DNA of 64,000 nt. Origin: Halobaculum halobium (GTDB lineage Archaea; Halobacteriota; Halobacteria; Halobacteriales; Haloferacaceae). Location: NCBI RefSeq assembly GCF_030127145.1, contig NZ_CP126158.1, positions 2,542,001-2,606,000 on the forward strand, read 5' to 3'. Made by a program: the position numbers and the translations under genes. Positions 52,718-62,594 of this stretch are shown here, one piece after another. The notes under the pieces are model-generated. The model saw only the letters and a list, made by a program, of their open reading frames with translations, had not been told where the DNA came from and made no database searches. The stretch's first letter is position 1, and each line of letters starts with the position of its first letter.

Positions 52718-54847
52718 ATGAGCAACGATCGAAACGACAGCCGGGACGGCGATGACGTCCTGGGCCCGGAGGACGCTCCTGCCGACGACGACCCCGAGTC
52801 GAACGGGATTGACGGCGGGAGATCCGGCGGGACCACCGGCGGCCGTTCGGTGGGCGCCTCCAACGATCCCTCCGACCAGGACGCCGACATCGACGACCTC
52901 GGGAGCGATGTCGAGATCGACGCGGAAATCGACGAGGAGATCGCCGAGGACCACCTCCTCGGCGGCCTCCAGATCGACTCGACCAACGACATCGAGGTCC
53001 CCGACCGGCTCGTAGACCAGGTGATCGGGCAAGAGCACGCCCGCGACGTCGTGATGAAGGCGGCAAAGCAGCGCCGCCACGTGATGATGATCGGCTCGCC
53101 CGGGACGGGTAAGTCGATGCTCGCGAAGGCGATGTCCGAGCTCCTCCCGAAAGAGGAACTGCAGGACGTGCTCGTGTACCACAACCCCGACGACGGCAAC
53201 AACCCCAAAGTGCGGACGGTGCCGGCGGGCAAGGGCGAACAGATCGTCGAGGCCCACAAGGAGGAGGCCAGAAAGCGCAACCAGATGCGCAGCTTCCTCA
53301 TGTGGATCATCATCGCGGTGGTGCTGGGCTACTCGCTGCTCGTCGTGAGCAACATCCTCCTCGGCATCCTCGCTGCCGGTATTATCTACCTCGCGTTCCG
53401 CTACGGCTCGCGCGGCAGCGACTCGATGATACCGAACCTCCTCGTCAACAACGCCGACGAGAAGTCGGCGCCGTTCGAGGACGCCACCGGCGCCCACGCC
53501 GGTGCGCTGCTGGGCGACGTCCGCCACGACCCGTTCCAGTCCGGCGGGATGGAGACGCCGAGTCACGACCGCGTCGAGGCCGGCGCCATCCACAAGTCGA
53601 ACAAAGGCGTGCTGTTCGTCGACGAGATCAACACCCTCGACATCCGGTCCCAGCAGAAGCTGATGACCGCGATCCAGGAGGGCGAGTTCTCGATCACGGG
53701 CCAGTCCGAGCGCTCCTCGGGCGCGATGGTCCAGACGGAGCCCGTCCCGACGGACTTCATCATGATCGCGGCGGGGAACCTCGACGCGATGGAGAACATG
53801 CATCCCGCGCTGCGCTCGCGGATCAAGGGGTACGGCTACGAGGTGTACATGGACGACACCATCGAGGACACCCCCGAGATGCGGCGCAAGTACGCCCGCT
53901 TCGTTGCCCAGGAGGTCGCGAAAGACGGGCGGCTTCCCGCCTTCAGCGAGGAGGCCATCGAGGAGGTCATCCTCACCGCCCGCCGCCGTGCGGGTCGGAA
54001 GGGCCATCTCACGCTGGAGCTGCGGAACCTCGGCGGACTCGTCCGCGTCTCGGGCGACATCGCCCGCGGCGAAGACGCCGACCGCGTCACTCGCGACCAC
54101 GTGCTCCAGGCGAAGGGTCGCTCGCGCTCCATCGAGCAGCAGCTCGCCGACGACTACATCGAGCGGCGCAAGGACTACGAACTGCAGGTCGCCGACGGCT
54201 ACCAGGTCGGTCGCGTCAACGGGCTCGCGGTCATGGGCGAGGACTCGGGTATCATGCTCCCCGTCATGGCCGAGGTCACACCCTCGCAGGGGCCCGGCCA
54301 GGTGATCGCCACCGGGCAGCTCCAAGAGATGGCCGAGGAGTCCGTCCAGAACGTCTCGGCGATCATCAAGAAGTTCTCCGACGAGGACATCACCGAGAAG
54401 GACATCCACATCCAGTTCATCCAGACCGGCCAACAGGGCGTCGACGGCGACTCGGCGTCGATCACGGTCGCGACGGCCGTCATCTCCGCGCTGGAGGAGA
54501 TGGGCGTCGATCAGAACCTCGCCATGACCGGCTCGCTGTCGGTCCGTGGCGACGTGCTCCCGGTCGGCGGCGTCACCCACAAGATCGAGGCCGCCGCCAA
54601 GTCCGGCTGCAGCCGGGTCATCATCCCCAAGGCGAACGAGCAGGACGTGATGATCGAAGACGAGTACAAGGAGATGATCGAGATCATCCCGGTCTCGCAC
54701 ATCTCGGAGGTGCTCGACATCGCGCTGGAGGGCGAGCCCGAGAAGGACTCGCTCGTCGACCGCCTCAAGAGCATCACCGGCTCCGCGCTCGAGAAGACGG
54801 GCGAGGGCGCCGGCACCGCGGGCCCGACCAGCCCCAGCCCGCAGTAG
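52718..54847 (+). CDS. lonB: Membrane-anchored Lon protease (LonB)
   Basis: ATP-dependent AAA+ serine protease with a membrane anchor, 709 residues from ATG 52718. Acidic N-terminus; Walker A GSPGTGKSMLAKAM near 127-133; two adjacent membrane helices at about 195-230 (WIIIAVVLGYSLLVVSNILL) inserted in the AAA module; Walker B GVLFVDEIN; protease domain with catalytic Ser579 (GDSAS) and Lys622 (THKIEAA), spaced by 43. An ATG at 52679 overlaps the TATA box and is unlikely to be used. Essential quality-control protease in haloarchaea by published work. Confidence 0.95.
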   Translation: MSNDRNDSRDGDDVLGPEDAPADDDPESNGIDGGRSGGTTGGRSVGASNDPSDQDADIDDLGSDVEIDAEIDEEIAEDHLLGGLQIDSTNDIEVPDRLVDQVIGQEHARDVVMKAAKQRRHVMMIGSPGTGKSMLAKAMSELLPKEELQDVLVYHNPDDGNNPKVRTVPAGKGEQIVEAHKEEARKRNQMRSFLMWIIIAVVLGYSLLVVSNILLGILAAGIIYLAFRYGSRGSDSMIPNLLVNNADEKSAPFEDATGAHAGALLGDVRHDPFQSGGMETPSHDRVEAGAIHKSNKGVLFVDEINTLDIRSQQKLMTAIQEGEFSITGQSERSSGAMVQTEPVPTDFIMIAAGNLDAMENMHPALRSRIKGYGYEVYMDDTIEDTPEMRRKYARFVAQEVAKDGRLPAFSEEAIEEVILTARRRAGRKGHLTLELRNLGGLVRVSGDIARGEDADRVTRDHVLQAKGRSRSIEQQLADDYIERRKDYELQVADGYQVGRVNGLAVMGEDSGIMLPVMAEVTPSQGPGQVIATGQLQEMAEESVQNVSAIIKKFSDEDITEKDIHIQFIQTGQQGVDGDSASITVATAVISALEEMGVDQNLAMTGSLSVRGDVLPVGGVTHKIEAAAKSGCSRVIIPKANEQDVMIEDEYKEMIEIIPVSHISEVLDIALEGEPEKDSLVDRLKSITGSALEKTGEGAGTAGPTSPSPQ

Positions 54848-54856
54848 CGACCGGAC

Positions 54857-55713
54857 GTGACGCGCTGGACGGCGTTCGCGGGGCTGGCGACCGTCGTCCT
54901 GATTCTGCTCTTGGGCCTCGCGCGCCTGTCGGAGGCCCGAGTCGCACCGCACCCTGAGCCCTCGGCTCGCGACGGCACCGGGCGCGCGGATGACGCGCCG
55001 GAGGACCCCGGGCCCGCGACCAGAGGGCCGTCCCACTTGGGACCGGGCGACGGTCCGGACCGGACGCTCGCGTCCCCCGAGCGCAGCCCCGTCGCCGCCG
55101 CGGAGGCGGACGCGTCGCTGTCGGCGGGGGCGCTGCTCGCCAACGTCGCGCTCTCTCAGGGCTTGTTCGGCGCGGTGCTCGTCGCGGCCGCGCTGTGGGC
55201 GGACGTACCCGCCGCGGCGCTCGGGCTCGCGCCGGTCGCGACGGCGACGGACGCGGGGATCGGCGTCGGCCTCGGCGTCGCGCTGTGGCTCGCTGCGAGG
55301 CGGGCGGGCGATTCGCCGAGCGCGTCGGCGTCGAGGTGAACGAGGCGCTGCGCGGCGCGCTCGCGCCTGACTCGGTCGGCGGCTGGGCGGTGCTGCTGTT
55401 CGCTGTCCTGCCGACGGTCGCGCTGTTCGAGGAGTTCCTCTTTCGCGCCGTCCTCGTCGGTGCGTTCGCCGCTGGCGCGGCCGCGACCGGCGTCCCCGCG
55501 TCGCCGTGGCTGCTCGCGGCAGGCTCCTCGGTCGCATTCGCGCTGGGGCACGGAGCGCAGGGGCGAGCGGGCGTCGTCGCCACGGGAGCGCTGGGGTTCG
55601 TTCTCGCGGCAGCGTTCCTCCTCACCGAAAGCTTGCTGGCGGTCGTCATCGCTCACTACTTGGTGAACGCGCTCACGTTCGTCGTCCACGAAGGGATCGG
55701 CGTCGGCCGGTGA
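54857..55713 (+). pseudogene. CPBP (CAAX-type) intramembrane protease, frameshifted
   Basis: Ten bases after lonB, from GTG 54857. Frame one: TM helix near 5-25, Pro/Gly-rich loop, then ALSQGLFGAVLVAAALWADV and GVALWLAARRAG. The other frame continues GRFAERVGVEVNEALRGAL with CPBP motifs LFEEFLFRAVLVG (EE-x3-R), FALGHGAQ and IAHYLVNAL. The switch is at the gcgggcgggcg stretch 55300-55310. One added base restores about 285 residues. Either recent inactivation or a missed base. Confidence 0.83.
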
Positions 55714-55869
55714 GTCGCCCCTCGGGTGCCCGGTCTGTCGTGATGTCGGGTGCTCCACCGAGCGCGTCACGCGGGCGTGACGTTCGGCGCTCGCCGCCGT
55801 CAGACCTTCGGCAGACGACCGGCAGACGGGGTCGCCACCCTTACCTCCGTCCCGCTCCCGTCGTGCGGT

Positions 55870-56217
55870 ATGTACGCGTCGAAGCGAAGCGTCGACCTGT
55901 CGGCGGGCGTGGCGGTGTTTCTCGCGTGCGCCGCCGTCGTCGCCGGCGTCGGCGCCTGGTATCGTGGCCTGGTCCCCGCGGACATGGCCGTCGGAGCGGC
56001 GATGTTGGCGGTCGGGGTCCTCGCGAGTCAGCGAACGATGTGGCTCCACAGCGCGCCGACAGAGGCCGGCGCGCTCTCGAACGCCGGACTGTTCGCGCTC
56101 GCGTCGGGCGCGAAGATCGGCGGCGTCGAGGTCGGGGTCGGCTCGCTCGAAACCGCCGGCGAGGCGCTGTTCCTCATCGCAGTCGCCTACTTCCTCGTGC
56201 GCGCGTACGGTCGATAG
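55870..56217 (+). CDS. Small membrane protein
   Basis: 115 residues from ATG 55870 (MYASKRSVDLSAGVAVFLACAAV). About four hydrophobic helices: 11-30, 38-58 (ADMAVGAAMLAVGVLAS), 68-82 and 93-110. Conserved-looking SQRTMWLHSAPTEAGALSNAGLF loop. Unknown function; convergent with the MGMT-like gene. Confidence 0.65.
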   Translation: MYASKRSVDLSAGVAVFLACAAVVAGVGAWYRGLVPADMAVGAAMLAVGVLASQRTMWLHSAPTEAGALSNAGLFALASGAKIGGVEVGVGSLETAGEALFLIAVAYFLVRAYGR

Positions 56218-56274
56218 TCGCCGCCGATCGCGGTCCGTCCGTTCTCCACGCCGAGCCGCCCGGTCCGACGGCGG

Positions 56275-56784
56275 TCAGATCCCCTCGATCTCCCTGAGCC
56301 GTGCGGCGACGGCCTCGGGCGTCGCGCCCGCCGCGTTCCGCACCCGGTGGTCCGGGATCACGATCGGTACCGGGTTCGCCCGCAGCGCCTCGCGGGCTGT
56401 CTCCAGATCGGCATCGTCCTCGTGATCGAGATCGGCGGTCATCTTCGCCACGCGTTCGAGGTCGATCGCCTCGCCGTAGGGAATGTTCCGAACCGACTCC
56501 AGCACCGACCGCTGGGCCGTCGGGACGGTTATCGCGATCTCCAGGTCGGCGAAATCGTCCTCGGCGCCGGCGACGTATTCGTCGAGGCGGTCCAGCAGGG
56601 GGTGCTCGCTGTCCACGTCCCCCGAGAGATCCTCGGCGAACGAGACGGAAATGAGTCGACCGCTCGCGGTCCCCAGCTCCAGCACCCGATCGATCGCGTC
56701 GAATCGACGCCCGAACACGCCCGTGTCGCTCACGCCGCCCGCCTCCGAGCTGTCGTCCCCGTCGCCGCCGAGAAAGTCCGTCAT
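56275..56784 (-). CDS. MGMT-family protein lacking the acceptor cysteine
   Basis: 169 residues from ATG 56784. The C-terminal 85 residues match the DNA-binding domain of methylated-DNA-protein cysteine methyltransferase: RSVLESVRNIPYGEAIDLERVAKM and NPVPIVIPDHRVRNAAGA. The acceptor motif PCHRV reads PDHRV: codon 145 is GAC, Asp. It therefore cannot accept alkyl groups and resembles alkyltransferase-like (ATL) proteins, which bind damage and recruit repair. The N-terminal domain is acidic and poorly conserved. Divergent from trpC. Confidence 0.85.
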   Translation of the reverse strand: MTDFLGGDGDDSSEAGGVSDTGVFGRRFDAIDRVLELGTASGRLISVSFAEDLSGDVDSEHPLLDRLDEYVAGAEDDFADLEIAITVPTAQRSVLESVRNIPYGEAIDLERVAKMTADLDHEDDADLETAREALRANPVPIVIPDHRVRNAAGATPEAVAARLREIEGI

Positions 56785-56949
56785 AGCCGACCGAACGCGA
56801 CGGCGCCGCTTCAATCCCGTGCCGTCGCGACCGCCGCACGCGACTCGGCGTGACGGGCCGGCTATCGCGCGCGGCGCTACACAGCCCCCGCGCCGATCCG
56901 CCGAGCCGACGCAACACTTTTGAACGAAAGAGCCCACCGATGTACATAG

Positions 56950-57756
56950 ATGAACACACGATCCGAGGAACTCGCGCCGGCGGTGCGATCGATCCTCGAT
57001 GCCGCGGCCGACCGACCGGGAGGCGACGAGCGCGTCGCCGTCGACGCGCGGTCGCTGTCGACCGCGTTCGCGACCGCGGAGGCCGACGGGCGGGTTCCGG
57101 TCATCGCGGAGGTGAAGCCGACGAGCCCGACGACCGACGGGGCGCGCCGCGAGGACCCGGTCGACCTCGCCGAGTCGATGGTCGCCGGCGGCGCCGCGGC
57201 GCTGTCGGTGCTGACCGAACCGGAGCACTTCGGCGGCTCGCTCGACACGCTCGACCGGGTTCGCGCGGCGGTCGACGTTCCCGTCCTGCGCAAGGACTTC
57301 CTCGTGCGCGAGGACCAGTTGGACGCCGTCGAGGCCGACCTCGTGCTCCTCATCGCCCGGTTCGTCGGGGACGACCTCGCGGATCTCGTCGCGGCGGCCC
57401 GCGACCGCGGCTTCCAGCCGCTCGTGGAGGTCCACACGCGCGAGGAACTCGCGGCGGCGTTGGCGGCCGGCGCGGAGCTGATCGGCGTCAACAACCGGGA
57501 CCTCGGAAAACTCGCGGTCGACCTCTCGACGTTCGAGGCGATCGCACCGGAGGTTCCCGACGGAGTGACGCTGATCGCAGAGTCGGGGATCGCGACGCCC
57601 GCGGACGTCCAGCGGATGCGCGACGCCGGGGCCGACGGGCTGCTCATCGGCTCGGCGATCATGGACGCGGAGGGGACCGACGAGGCGGGCACCGGCGGCG
57701 ACGTTTCTGCCAACACCCGTCGGTTTACGGCCGCGGAGACGGAGGAGGAGGTATGA
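56950..57756 (+). CDS. trpC: Indole-3-glycerol-phosphate synthase
   Basis: Tryptophan pathway TIM-barrel enzyme, 268 residues. [14 protein letters not shown] (catalytic Glu and Lys), [55 protein letters not shown] and [10 protein letters not shown] are the family blocks. The TATA-like cttttg about 28 bases before the ATG indicates a leaderless start. Overlaps trpB by four bases (ATGA). Confidence 0.95.
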   Translation: MNTRSEELAPAVRSILDAAADRPGGDERVAVDARSLSTAFATAEADGRVPVIAEVKPTSPTTDGARREDPVDLAESMVAGGAAALSVLTEPEHFGGSLDTLDRVRAAVDVPVLRKDFLVREDQLDAVEADLVLLIARFVGDDLADLVAAARDRGFQPLVEVHTREELAAALAAGAELIGVNNRDLGKLAVDLSTFEAIAPEVPDGVTLIAESGIATPADVQRMRDAGADGLLIGSAIMDAEGTDEAGTGGDVSANTRRFTAAETEEEV

Positions 57757-59045
57757 GCAGCGAACGCGAGCGGAGCGATCCCACAGAGGGCGAGCAGTGG
57801 GTGTCGGCCGGGGACGGGAAGTTCGGCCGCTACGGCGGCCAGTACGTCCCCGAAGCGCTGATGCCCGCGATACAGGAGTTGACCGACGCCTACGAGCGGT
57901 ACGTCCTCAACAACGAGGACGGCTTCATGGACGAGTTCCGCCGGCGGATCCGCGACTTCGGCGGGCGTCCCACCCCGCTCCAGCGCGCGGACCGCCTCTC
58001 CGAGCGCTACGACACCGAGGTGTACCTCAAGCGGGAGGACCTGCTCCACGGCGGCGCGCACAAACTGAACAACGCCCTCGGGCAGGTGCTGCTCGCGAAG
58101 TACATGGGCAAAGAGCGCATCATCGCCGAGACGGGCGCCGGTCAGCACGGCACCGCGACGGCGATGGCGGCGGCCCATCTCGGGATGCCCTGCGAGGTGT
58201 ACATGGGCGAACGCGACATCAACCGCCAGCGCCCCAACGTGTTCCGGATGAAGATCAACGGCTCCGAGGTCACCCCGGTGACGACGGGCCGCGGCACGCT
58301 GAAGGAGGCGATCTCCGAGACGATGCGCGACTGGGCGACGAACGTCGAGGACACCCACTACGTCATCGGGTCGGTCGTCGGCCCCCACCCGTTCCCGCAG
58401 ATGGTCCGCGATTTCCAGGCGATCATCTCCGAGGAGGCCCGCCGACAGGTGCGAGAGACCGCCGGACGGCTTCCGGACTCGGTCGTCGCCTGCGCGGGCG
58501 GCGGCTCGAACACGATGGGATCGTTCCACCACTTCGTCGACGACGAGTCGGTCGACCTGCTGGCCGTCGAAGCCGGCGGTTCCTCGCTCGCGGTCGACGA
58601 AGACGAGGGCGTCGCGCCCAACTCCGCGTCGCTGTCGACCGGGAGCGAGGGCGTCCTCCACGGCGCGCGAACGAAGCTCCTGCAGGACCACGACGGCCAG
58701 ATCGTCGAAAGCCACTCCGTCTCCTCCGGGCTGGACTACGCCGGCGTCGGACCGGAGCTCGCGTCCCTCGTCGACGAGGACCGCGTCACCCCCGTGAACG
58801 TCGACGACGACGCGGCCATCGAGGGGTTCCACCGGCTCTCGCAGGAGGAGGGGATCATCCCCGCGCTGGAGACGGCCCACGCGTTCGGCTACCTCCACGA
58901 GCACCACGAGGGTCTGGGCGACGTGACGGTGATCAACGTCTCCGGCCGCGGCGACAAGGACCTCGACACGGCCATCGAGGAGACGGCCAAACGCGACGTG
59001 GCGAACGCGCCGGACATGTCGATGTTCGACGGGGGGCTGCGATGA
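57753..59045 (+). CDS. trpB: Tryptophan synthase beta chain
   Basis: PLP enzyme joining indole and serine, 430 residues from ATG 57753. [20 protein letters not shown] Lys in [13 protein letters not shown], phosphate loop [15 protein letters not shown], and [13 protein letters not shown]. The N-terminal 15 residues are an acidic extension. Start overlaps the trpC stop and its own stop overlaps the trpA start, giving translational coupling through trpCBA. Confidence 0.96.
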   Translation: MSSERERSDPTEGEQWVSAGDGKFGRYGGQYVPEALMPAIQELTDAYERYVLNNEDGFMDEFRRRIRDFGGRPTPLQRADRLSERYDTEVYLKREDLLHGGAHKLNNALGQVLLAKYMGKERIIAETGAGQHGTATAMAAAHLGMPCEVYMGERDINRQRPNVFRMKINGSEVTPVTTGRGTLKEAISETMRDWATNVEDTHYVIGSVVGPHPFPQMVRDFQAIISEEARRQVRETAGRLPDSVVACAGGGSNTMGSFHHFVDDESVDLLAVEAGGSSLAVDEDEGVAPNSASLSTGSEGVLHGARTKLLQDHDGQIVESHSVSSGLDYAGVGPELASLVDEDRVTPVNVDDDAAIEGFHRLSQEEGIIPALETAHAFGYLHEHHEGLGDVTVINVSGRGDKDLDTAIEETAKRDVANAPDMSMFDGGLR

Positions 59046-59902
59046 GCGACGACGCGGCGGCCGACCGAGTCGCGGCCGCGTTCGCCGACGGGCCCGCGTT
59101 CGTCCCGTACCTCGCCGTCGGCGACCCGGACTACGAATCCTCACTGGCGTACGTCGAGGCGCTCGCCGAGGGCGGCGCCGACGTGATCGAACTGGGGCTG
59201 CCCTTCTCCGAGCCCATCGCCGAGGGACCGACGATCCAGAACGCCGTCGTGCGCGCGCTGGAGGCGGGAATGACGCCGACGCGCTTCTTCGAGTTCGTCG
59301 AGGAGGTCGACGTGGACGTGCCGCTCGTGTGCATGACGTACTACAACCTCATCTACCAGTTCGGCTCCGAACCCGGCCCGCGGCCGTTCGTCGAGAAGGC
59401 GGCCGAGGTCGGCCTCTCCGGGTTCGTCGTCCCCGACCTCCCGGCCGAGGAGGCCGGCCCCCTCCGGGCGGCGTGCGACGAGTTCGGGCTCCACCTGATA
59501 TCGATCGTCGCGCCGACGACCGACGAGGCGCGACTGGAGAAACTCGTCGGGGTCTCCTCCGGCTACCTCTACGTCCAGGCGCGCCTCGGCGTCACCGGCG
59601 CGTCGTCGTCGGTGTCGGATCAGACCGGGGAGTCGCTCGCGCGTCTCTCGGGGGTCGCGCTCCCGAAAGCGGTCGGGTTCGGCATCTCCTCGGGCGAGCA
59701 GGCGGCAACGATCGTCGAGGCGGGCGCCGACGGGATCATCGTCGGCTCCGCGCTCGTCGACATCGTGGCCGACGGCCACGAGCGGGGGGCATCGACCGAG
59801 TCAGTCGCCGAACGGCTCGAAACGAAGGCGCGCGAACTGAAGCAGGGGGCCGTCGACGGGTACGGGCGACGGACGCCGACACCCGAAGGTACTTCCGATT
59901 GA
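59042..59902 (+). CDS. trpA: Tryptophan synthase alpha chain
   Basis: Releases indole from indole-3-glycerol phosphate, 286 residues from ATG 59042. Catalytic Glu50 in [21 protein letters not shown]. The second catalytic acid, Asp60 in E. coli (LADG), is Glu61 here (IAEG), and the FSD-P position is also Glu. C-terminal family motifs [20 protein letters not shown] and [11 protein letters not shown]. Last gene of trpCBA; ADH synthase follows after 44 bases with its own promoter. Confidence 0.95.
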   Translation: MSDDAAADRVAAAFADGPAFVPYLAVGDPDYESSLAYVEALAEGGADVIELGLPFSEPIAEGPTIQNAVVRALEAGMTPTRFFEFVEEVDVDVPLVCMTYYNLIYQFGSEPGPRPFVEKAAEVGLSGFVVPDLPAEEAGPLRAACDEFGLHLISIVAPTTDEARLEKLVGVSSGYLYVQARLGVTGASSSVSDQTGESLARLSGVALPKAVGFGISSGEQAATIVEAGADGIIVGSALVDIVADGHERGASTESVAERLETKARELKQGAVDGYGRRTPTPEGTSD

Positions 59903-59946
59903 GCCGTTCGCAAGCCATTTACGCCAGATCACGCCATACCACACCA

Positions 59947-60744
59947 ATGGAACACGCCGGCCTCACAGCACGACTCGATCGCATCTCGACAGACGACCGA
60001 ATCCTCATGGTCCCGATGGACCACGGGATCACCCTCGGCGCGGTGACGGGACTGAAAGACATCGAAGGCACCATCGACGCGGTGACCCGCGGCGGTGCCG
60101 ACGCGGTGCTCACCCAGAAGGGGATCGCCCCGCGCGTCCACGACAACCTCAACGGCGCGGGCTACGTCGTCCACCTGAACGCCTCCACGTCGGTCGGTCC
60201 CGAGAGCAACGATAAACGCCCCACGGGCACCGTGAAGGGGGCCATCCGCGCGGGCGCCGACGCGGTCTCCATGCACATCAACGTCGGCTCCGACTACGAG
60301 CCCGGCCAGATGACGTTCCTCTCGGAGCTGTGTGAGACCGCCGGCGACTACGGCGTGCCGGTGCTCGCGATGGCGTACGCCCGCGGCGCCAACCTCGAGG
60401 GCGACGACCCCGAGCACGACGCCGAGTACCTCGGCCACGCGGTCCGCCTCGCCGAAGAGTGCGGCGCCGACCTCGTGAAGACGGCGTACTCCGGCGACGC
60501 GGCCAGCTTCGAGCACGTCTGTGAATCGACGCGCCTGCCGGTCATCATCGCCGGCGGCTCGCCCGTCGGCGACCTCGCGACGCTGGAGAGCGTCCGCGGC
60601 GCGATGGACGCCGGCGCCGCGGGCGTCTCGATGGGCCGAACCATCTTCCAACACGACGACCCCGAGGCGATGACCGCGGCGGTGTCGGCGGTCGTCCACG
60701 GGGACGCCGACGCCGAGGACGCGCTGTCGGGGTCCGGGCTGTAA
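59947..60744 (+). CDS. 2-amino-3,7-dideoxy-D-threo-hept-6-ulosonate synthase
   Basis: First step of the archaeal dehydroquinate route (MJ0400-like, class I aldolase fold), joining aspartate semialdehyde and a sugar phosphate. 265 residues. MVPMDHGITLGAV, GADAVLTQKGIAPRV, HINVGSDYEPGQM, LVKTAYSGDAASFEHV with the Schiff-base Lys, and GGSPVGD. A catttac box about 27 bases before ATG 59947. Paired with DHQ synthase II downstream. Its stop codon is inside a 31-bp tandem duplication. Confidence 0.94.
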   Translation: MEHAGLTARLDRISTDDRILMVPMDHGITLGAVTGLKDIEGTIDAVTRGGADAVLTQKGIAPRVHDNLNGAGYVVHLNASTSVGPESNDKRPTGTVKGAIRAGADAVSMHINVGSDYEPGQMTFLSELCETAGDYGVPVLAMAYARGANLEGDDPEHDAEYLGHAVRLAEECGADLVKTAYSGDAASFEHVCESTRLPVIIAGGSPVGDLATLESVRGAMDAGAAGVSMGRTIFQHDDPEAMTAAVSAVVHGDADAEDALSGSGL

Positions 60745-60798
60745 CGAATCTGTCGCCGTATCCGCCAGGCTGTAACGAATCTGTCGCCGTATCCGCCA
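60737..60798. repeat. 31-bp perfect tandem duplication
   Basis: The unit ggctgtaacgaatctgtcgc plus 11 more bases occurs at 60737-60767 and again at 60768-60798 without a mismatch. The first copy carries the last Leu codon and stop of the ADH synthase gene; the second lies in the spacer before DHQ synthase II. Confidence 0.92.
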
Positions 60799-60830
60799 AC
60801 TTGAAGCGCCGTCCACGATAGCGACCGGTA

Positions 60831-62042
60831 ATGACCGGAACGCGATCCGTCTGGATCCGAGCCGACGGCGACGTCGGCGACTGGGACGTACGACGCGAGC
60901 GGATCACCGCAGGCCTCGAGGCCGGCGTCGACTGGGTGCTCGTCGACGAGCGCGACGTGGCGAAGGTGCGCGAACTGGGCGACGTGAACGTCGCCGCCTT
61001 CCGCTCGGACGCCGACGTGGACGTGATCGAAGACGCCGAGTCCGGCGGCGGCGCGGCCGGCGGGGACGCCGCGGTCGCCGACGCCTACATCGTCGGGAAG
61101 GACGGCGAGGGCGACGGAACCGTCGACCTCCCCACGGACTTCTCGGGCTCGGCAGATCTCTCGACGCTCCGCCGCAGCGACAACCGCGCACAGGGCGCGT
61201 TCGTCCGCATCTTCGACGAGGACTACGAGGCGTTCGCCGAGGCCGCCGCCCGCGACGCGGAGTTCGTCGTCGTCGCCAGCGAGAACTGGCAGATCATCCC
61301 GCTGGAGAACCTCATCGCGCGCATCGGCGACGACACCACCCTCGTCGCGGGCGCGACGACCGCCGAGGAGGCCAGGACGGCGTTCGAGACGCTCGAACTG
61401 GGCGCCGAGGGCGTCCTGCTGGACACCGATAACCCCGACGAGATACGCAAGACGGTGGAGATCCGCGACGAGGCCGACCGCGAGACGCTGGACCTGACGA
61501 CCGCGACCGTCACCGCCCTCGAGCGCACCGGCTCGGCCGACCGCGTCTGCGTCGACACCGGGACGATGATGGACCACGACGAGGGGATGCTCGTCGGGTC
61601 GATGTCCCGGGGCCTGTTCTTCGTCCACGCCGAGACGGCCGATTCGCCGTACGTCGCCTCCCGGCCGTTCCGCGTCAACGCCGGCGCGGTCCACGCGTAC
61701 GTCCGTACCCCCGACGGCGGCACGAAGTACCTGAGCGAACTGCGCTCTGGCGACGAGGTCCAAGTGCTCGACACCGACGGGAAGACGCGCGAGGCCATCG
61801 TCGGCCGCGTGAAAATCGAGAAGCGCCCGATGTTCCGCGTGCAGGCTGAAGTCGAGACCGACGACGGCGAGGTCGACCGCATCGAGACGCTCATCCAAAA
61901 CGCGGAGACGGTGAAGGTCGCAACCGCCGACGGTCGGAAGGCGGTCACCGAACTCGCGGAGGGCGACGAGGTCCTCGTCTACTACGAGGACGTGGCTCGC
62001 CACTTCGGCGAGGCCGTCGAGGAATCGATCATCGAGCAGTAA
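60831..62042 (+). CDS. 3-dehydroquinate synthase II
   Basis: Archaeal NAD-dependent enzyme converting the ADH synthase product to 3-dehydroquinate (MJ1249-like). 403 residues. [87 protein letters not shown] and [19 protein letters not shown]-like blocks match the family. An acidic Gly/Ala-rich loop is inserted at about 65-80. Follows ADH synthase after 86 bases. Confidence 0.94.
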   Translation: MTGTRSVWIRADGDVGDWDVRRERITAGLEAGVDWVLVDERDVAKVRELGDVNVAAFRSDADVDVIEDAESGGGAAGGDAAVADAYIVGKDGEGDGTVDLPTDFSGSADLSTLRRSDNRAQGAFVRIFDEDYEAFAEAAARDAEFVVVASENWQIIPLENLIARIGDDTTLVAGATTAEEARTAFETLELGAEGVLLDTDNPDEIRKTVEIRDEADRETLDLTTATVTALERTGSADRVCVDTGTMMDHDEGMLVGSMSRGLFFVHAETADSPYVASRPFRVNAGAVHAYVRTPDGGTKYLSELRSGDEVQVLDTDGKTREAIVGRVKIEKRPMFRVQAEVETDDGEVDRIETLIQNAETVKVATADGRKAVTELAEGDEVLVYYEDVARHFGEAVEESIIEQ

Positions 62043-62117
62043 CGGCGGTCACGGAGGCGTTCGGTCCAGATCGAATTCGATGCGCGGTCGCCTCAGAGTC
62101 TGGAGCGGCCGAGTCGG

Positions 62118-62495
62118 CTACCGCTCGACGTACTCGAACTCCACCGAGCAGTACCAACAGAACCCCAGCGACAGGTCGACGCCGCGGCCGCACTGCGGGC
62201 ACGCGAGCGCGCCCCGTCGGGCGTCCCGGCGGGCGAGCACGTACGCGTCGGCCGACGAGAGCGCGATGACGACGCCAAGCGGGACGACGAGCGCGCTCCC
62301 GCTCGCCAGCCCCGTCCACGTCGCGCTCGCGGCCAACGCGTCGCCGACCCCGACGCCGACCACTCCAGCGAACACGAGCGCCGAGCCGGTGAGCAGCGAC
62401 AGCCACGCGATCCCCCGAGTCCACCGGCGGAGGTACGCGTGCCCCAACGCCGGCACCACCGCCAGCGCCGCGGCGACGACGGGTCGTCGTTGCAT
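62118..62495 (-). CDS. Membrane protein with C-terminal zinc ribbon
   Basis: 125 residues from ATG 62495 (MQRRPVVAAALAVVPALGHA). Three hydrophobic helices (5-20, 28-55, 65-85), then a zinc ribbon CPQCGRG...FCWYCSVEFEYVER, two CxxC knuckles 14 residues apart. I recall DUF7575 for such haloarchaeal proteins (unverified). Function unknown; convergent with DHQ synthase II. Confidence 0.75.
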   Translation of the reverse strand: MQRRPVVAAALAVVPALGHAYLRRWTRGIAWLSLLTGSALVFAGVVGVGVGDALAASATWTGLASGSALVVPLGVVIALSSADAYVLARRDARRGALACPQCGRGVDLSLGFCWYCSVEFEYVER

Positions 62496-62594
62496 GCCCC
62501 GTAGCTCCGTCCCTACGCGTATCAAGCTTCGTACGGGCCGTCAGACGCGTGTCCGCCTCGCGACGGCTCCGCGTCGGCGGCGGTCGACGGGTTC

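Noticed and set aside
52628-55537. 969-codon minus-strand open frame across lonB
   Set aside because: Antisense to an intact LonB and crosses two unrelated genes.
60737-60798. Attachment site of an integrated element
   Set aside because: The two copies are adjacent with nothing between them and there is no integrase or tRNA nearby.
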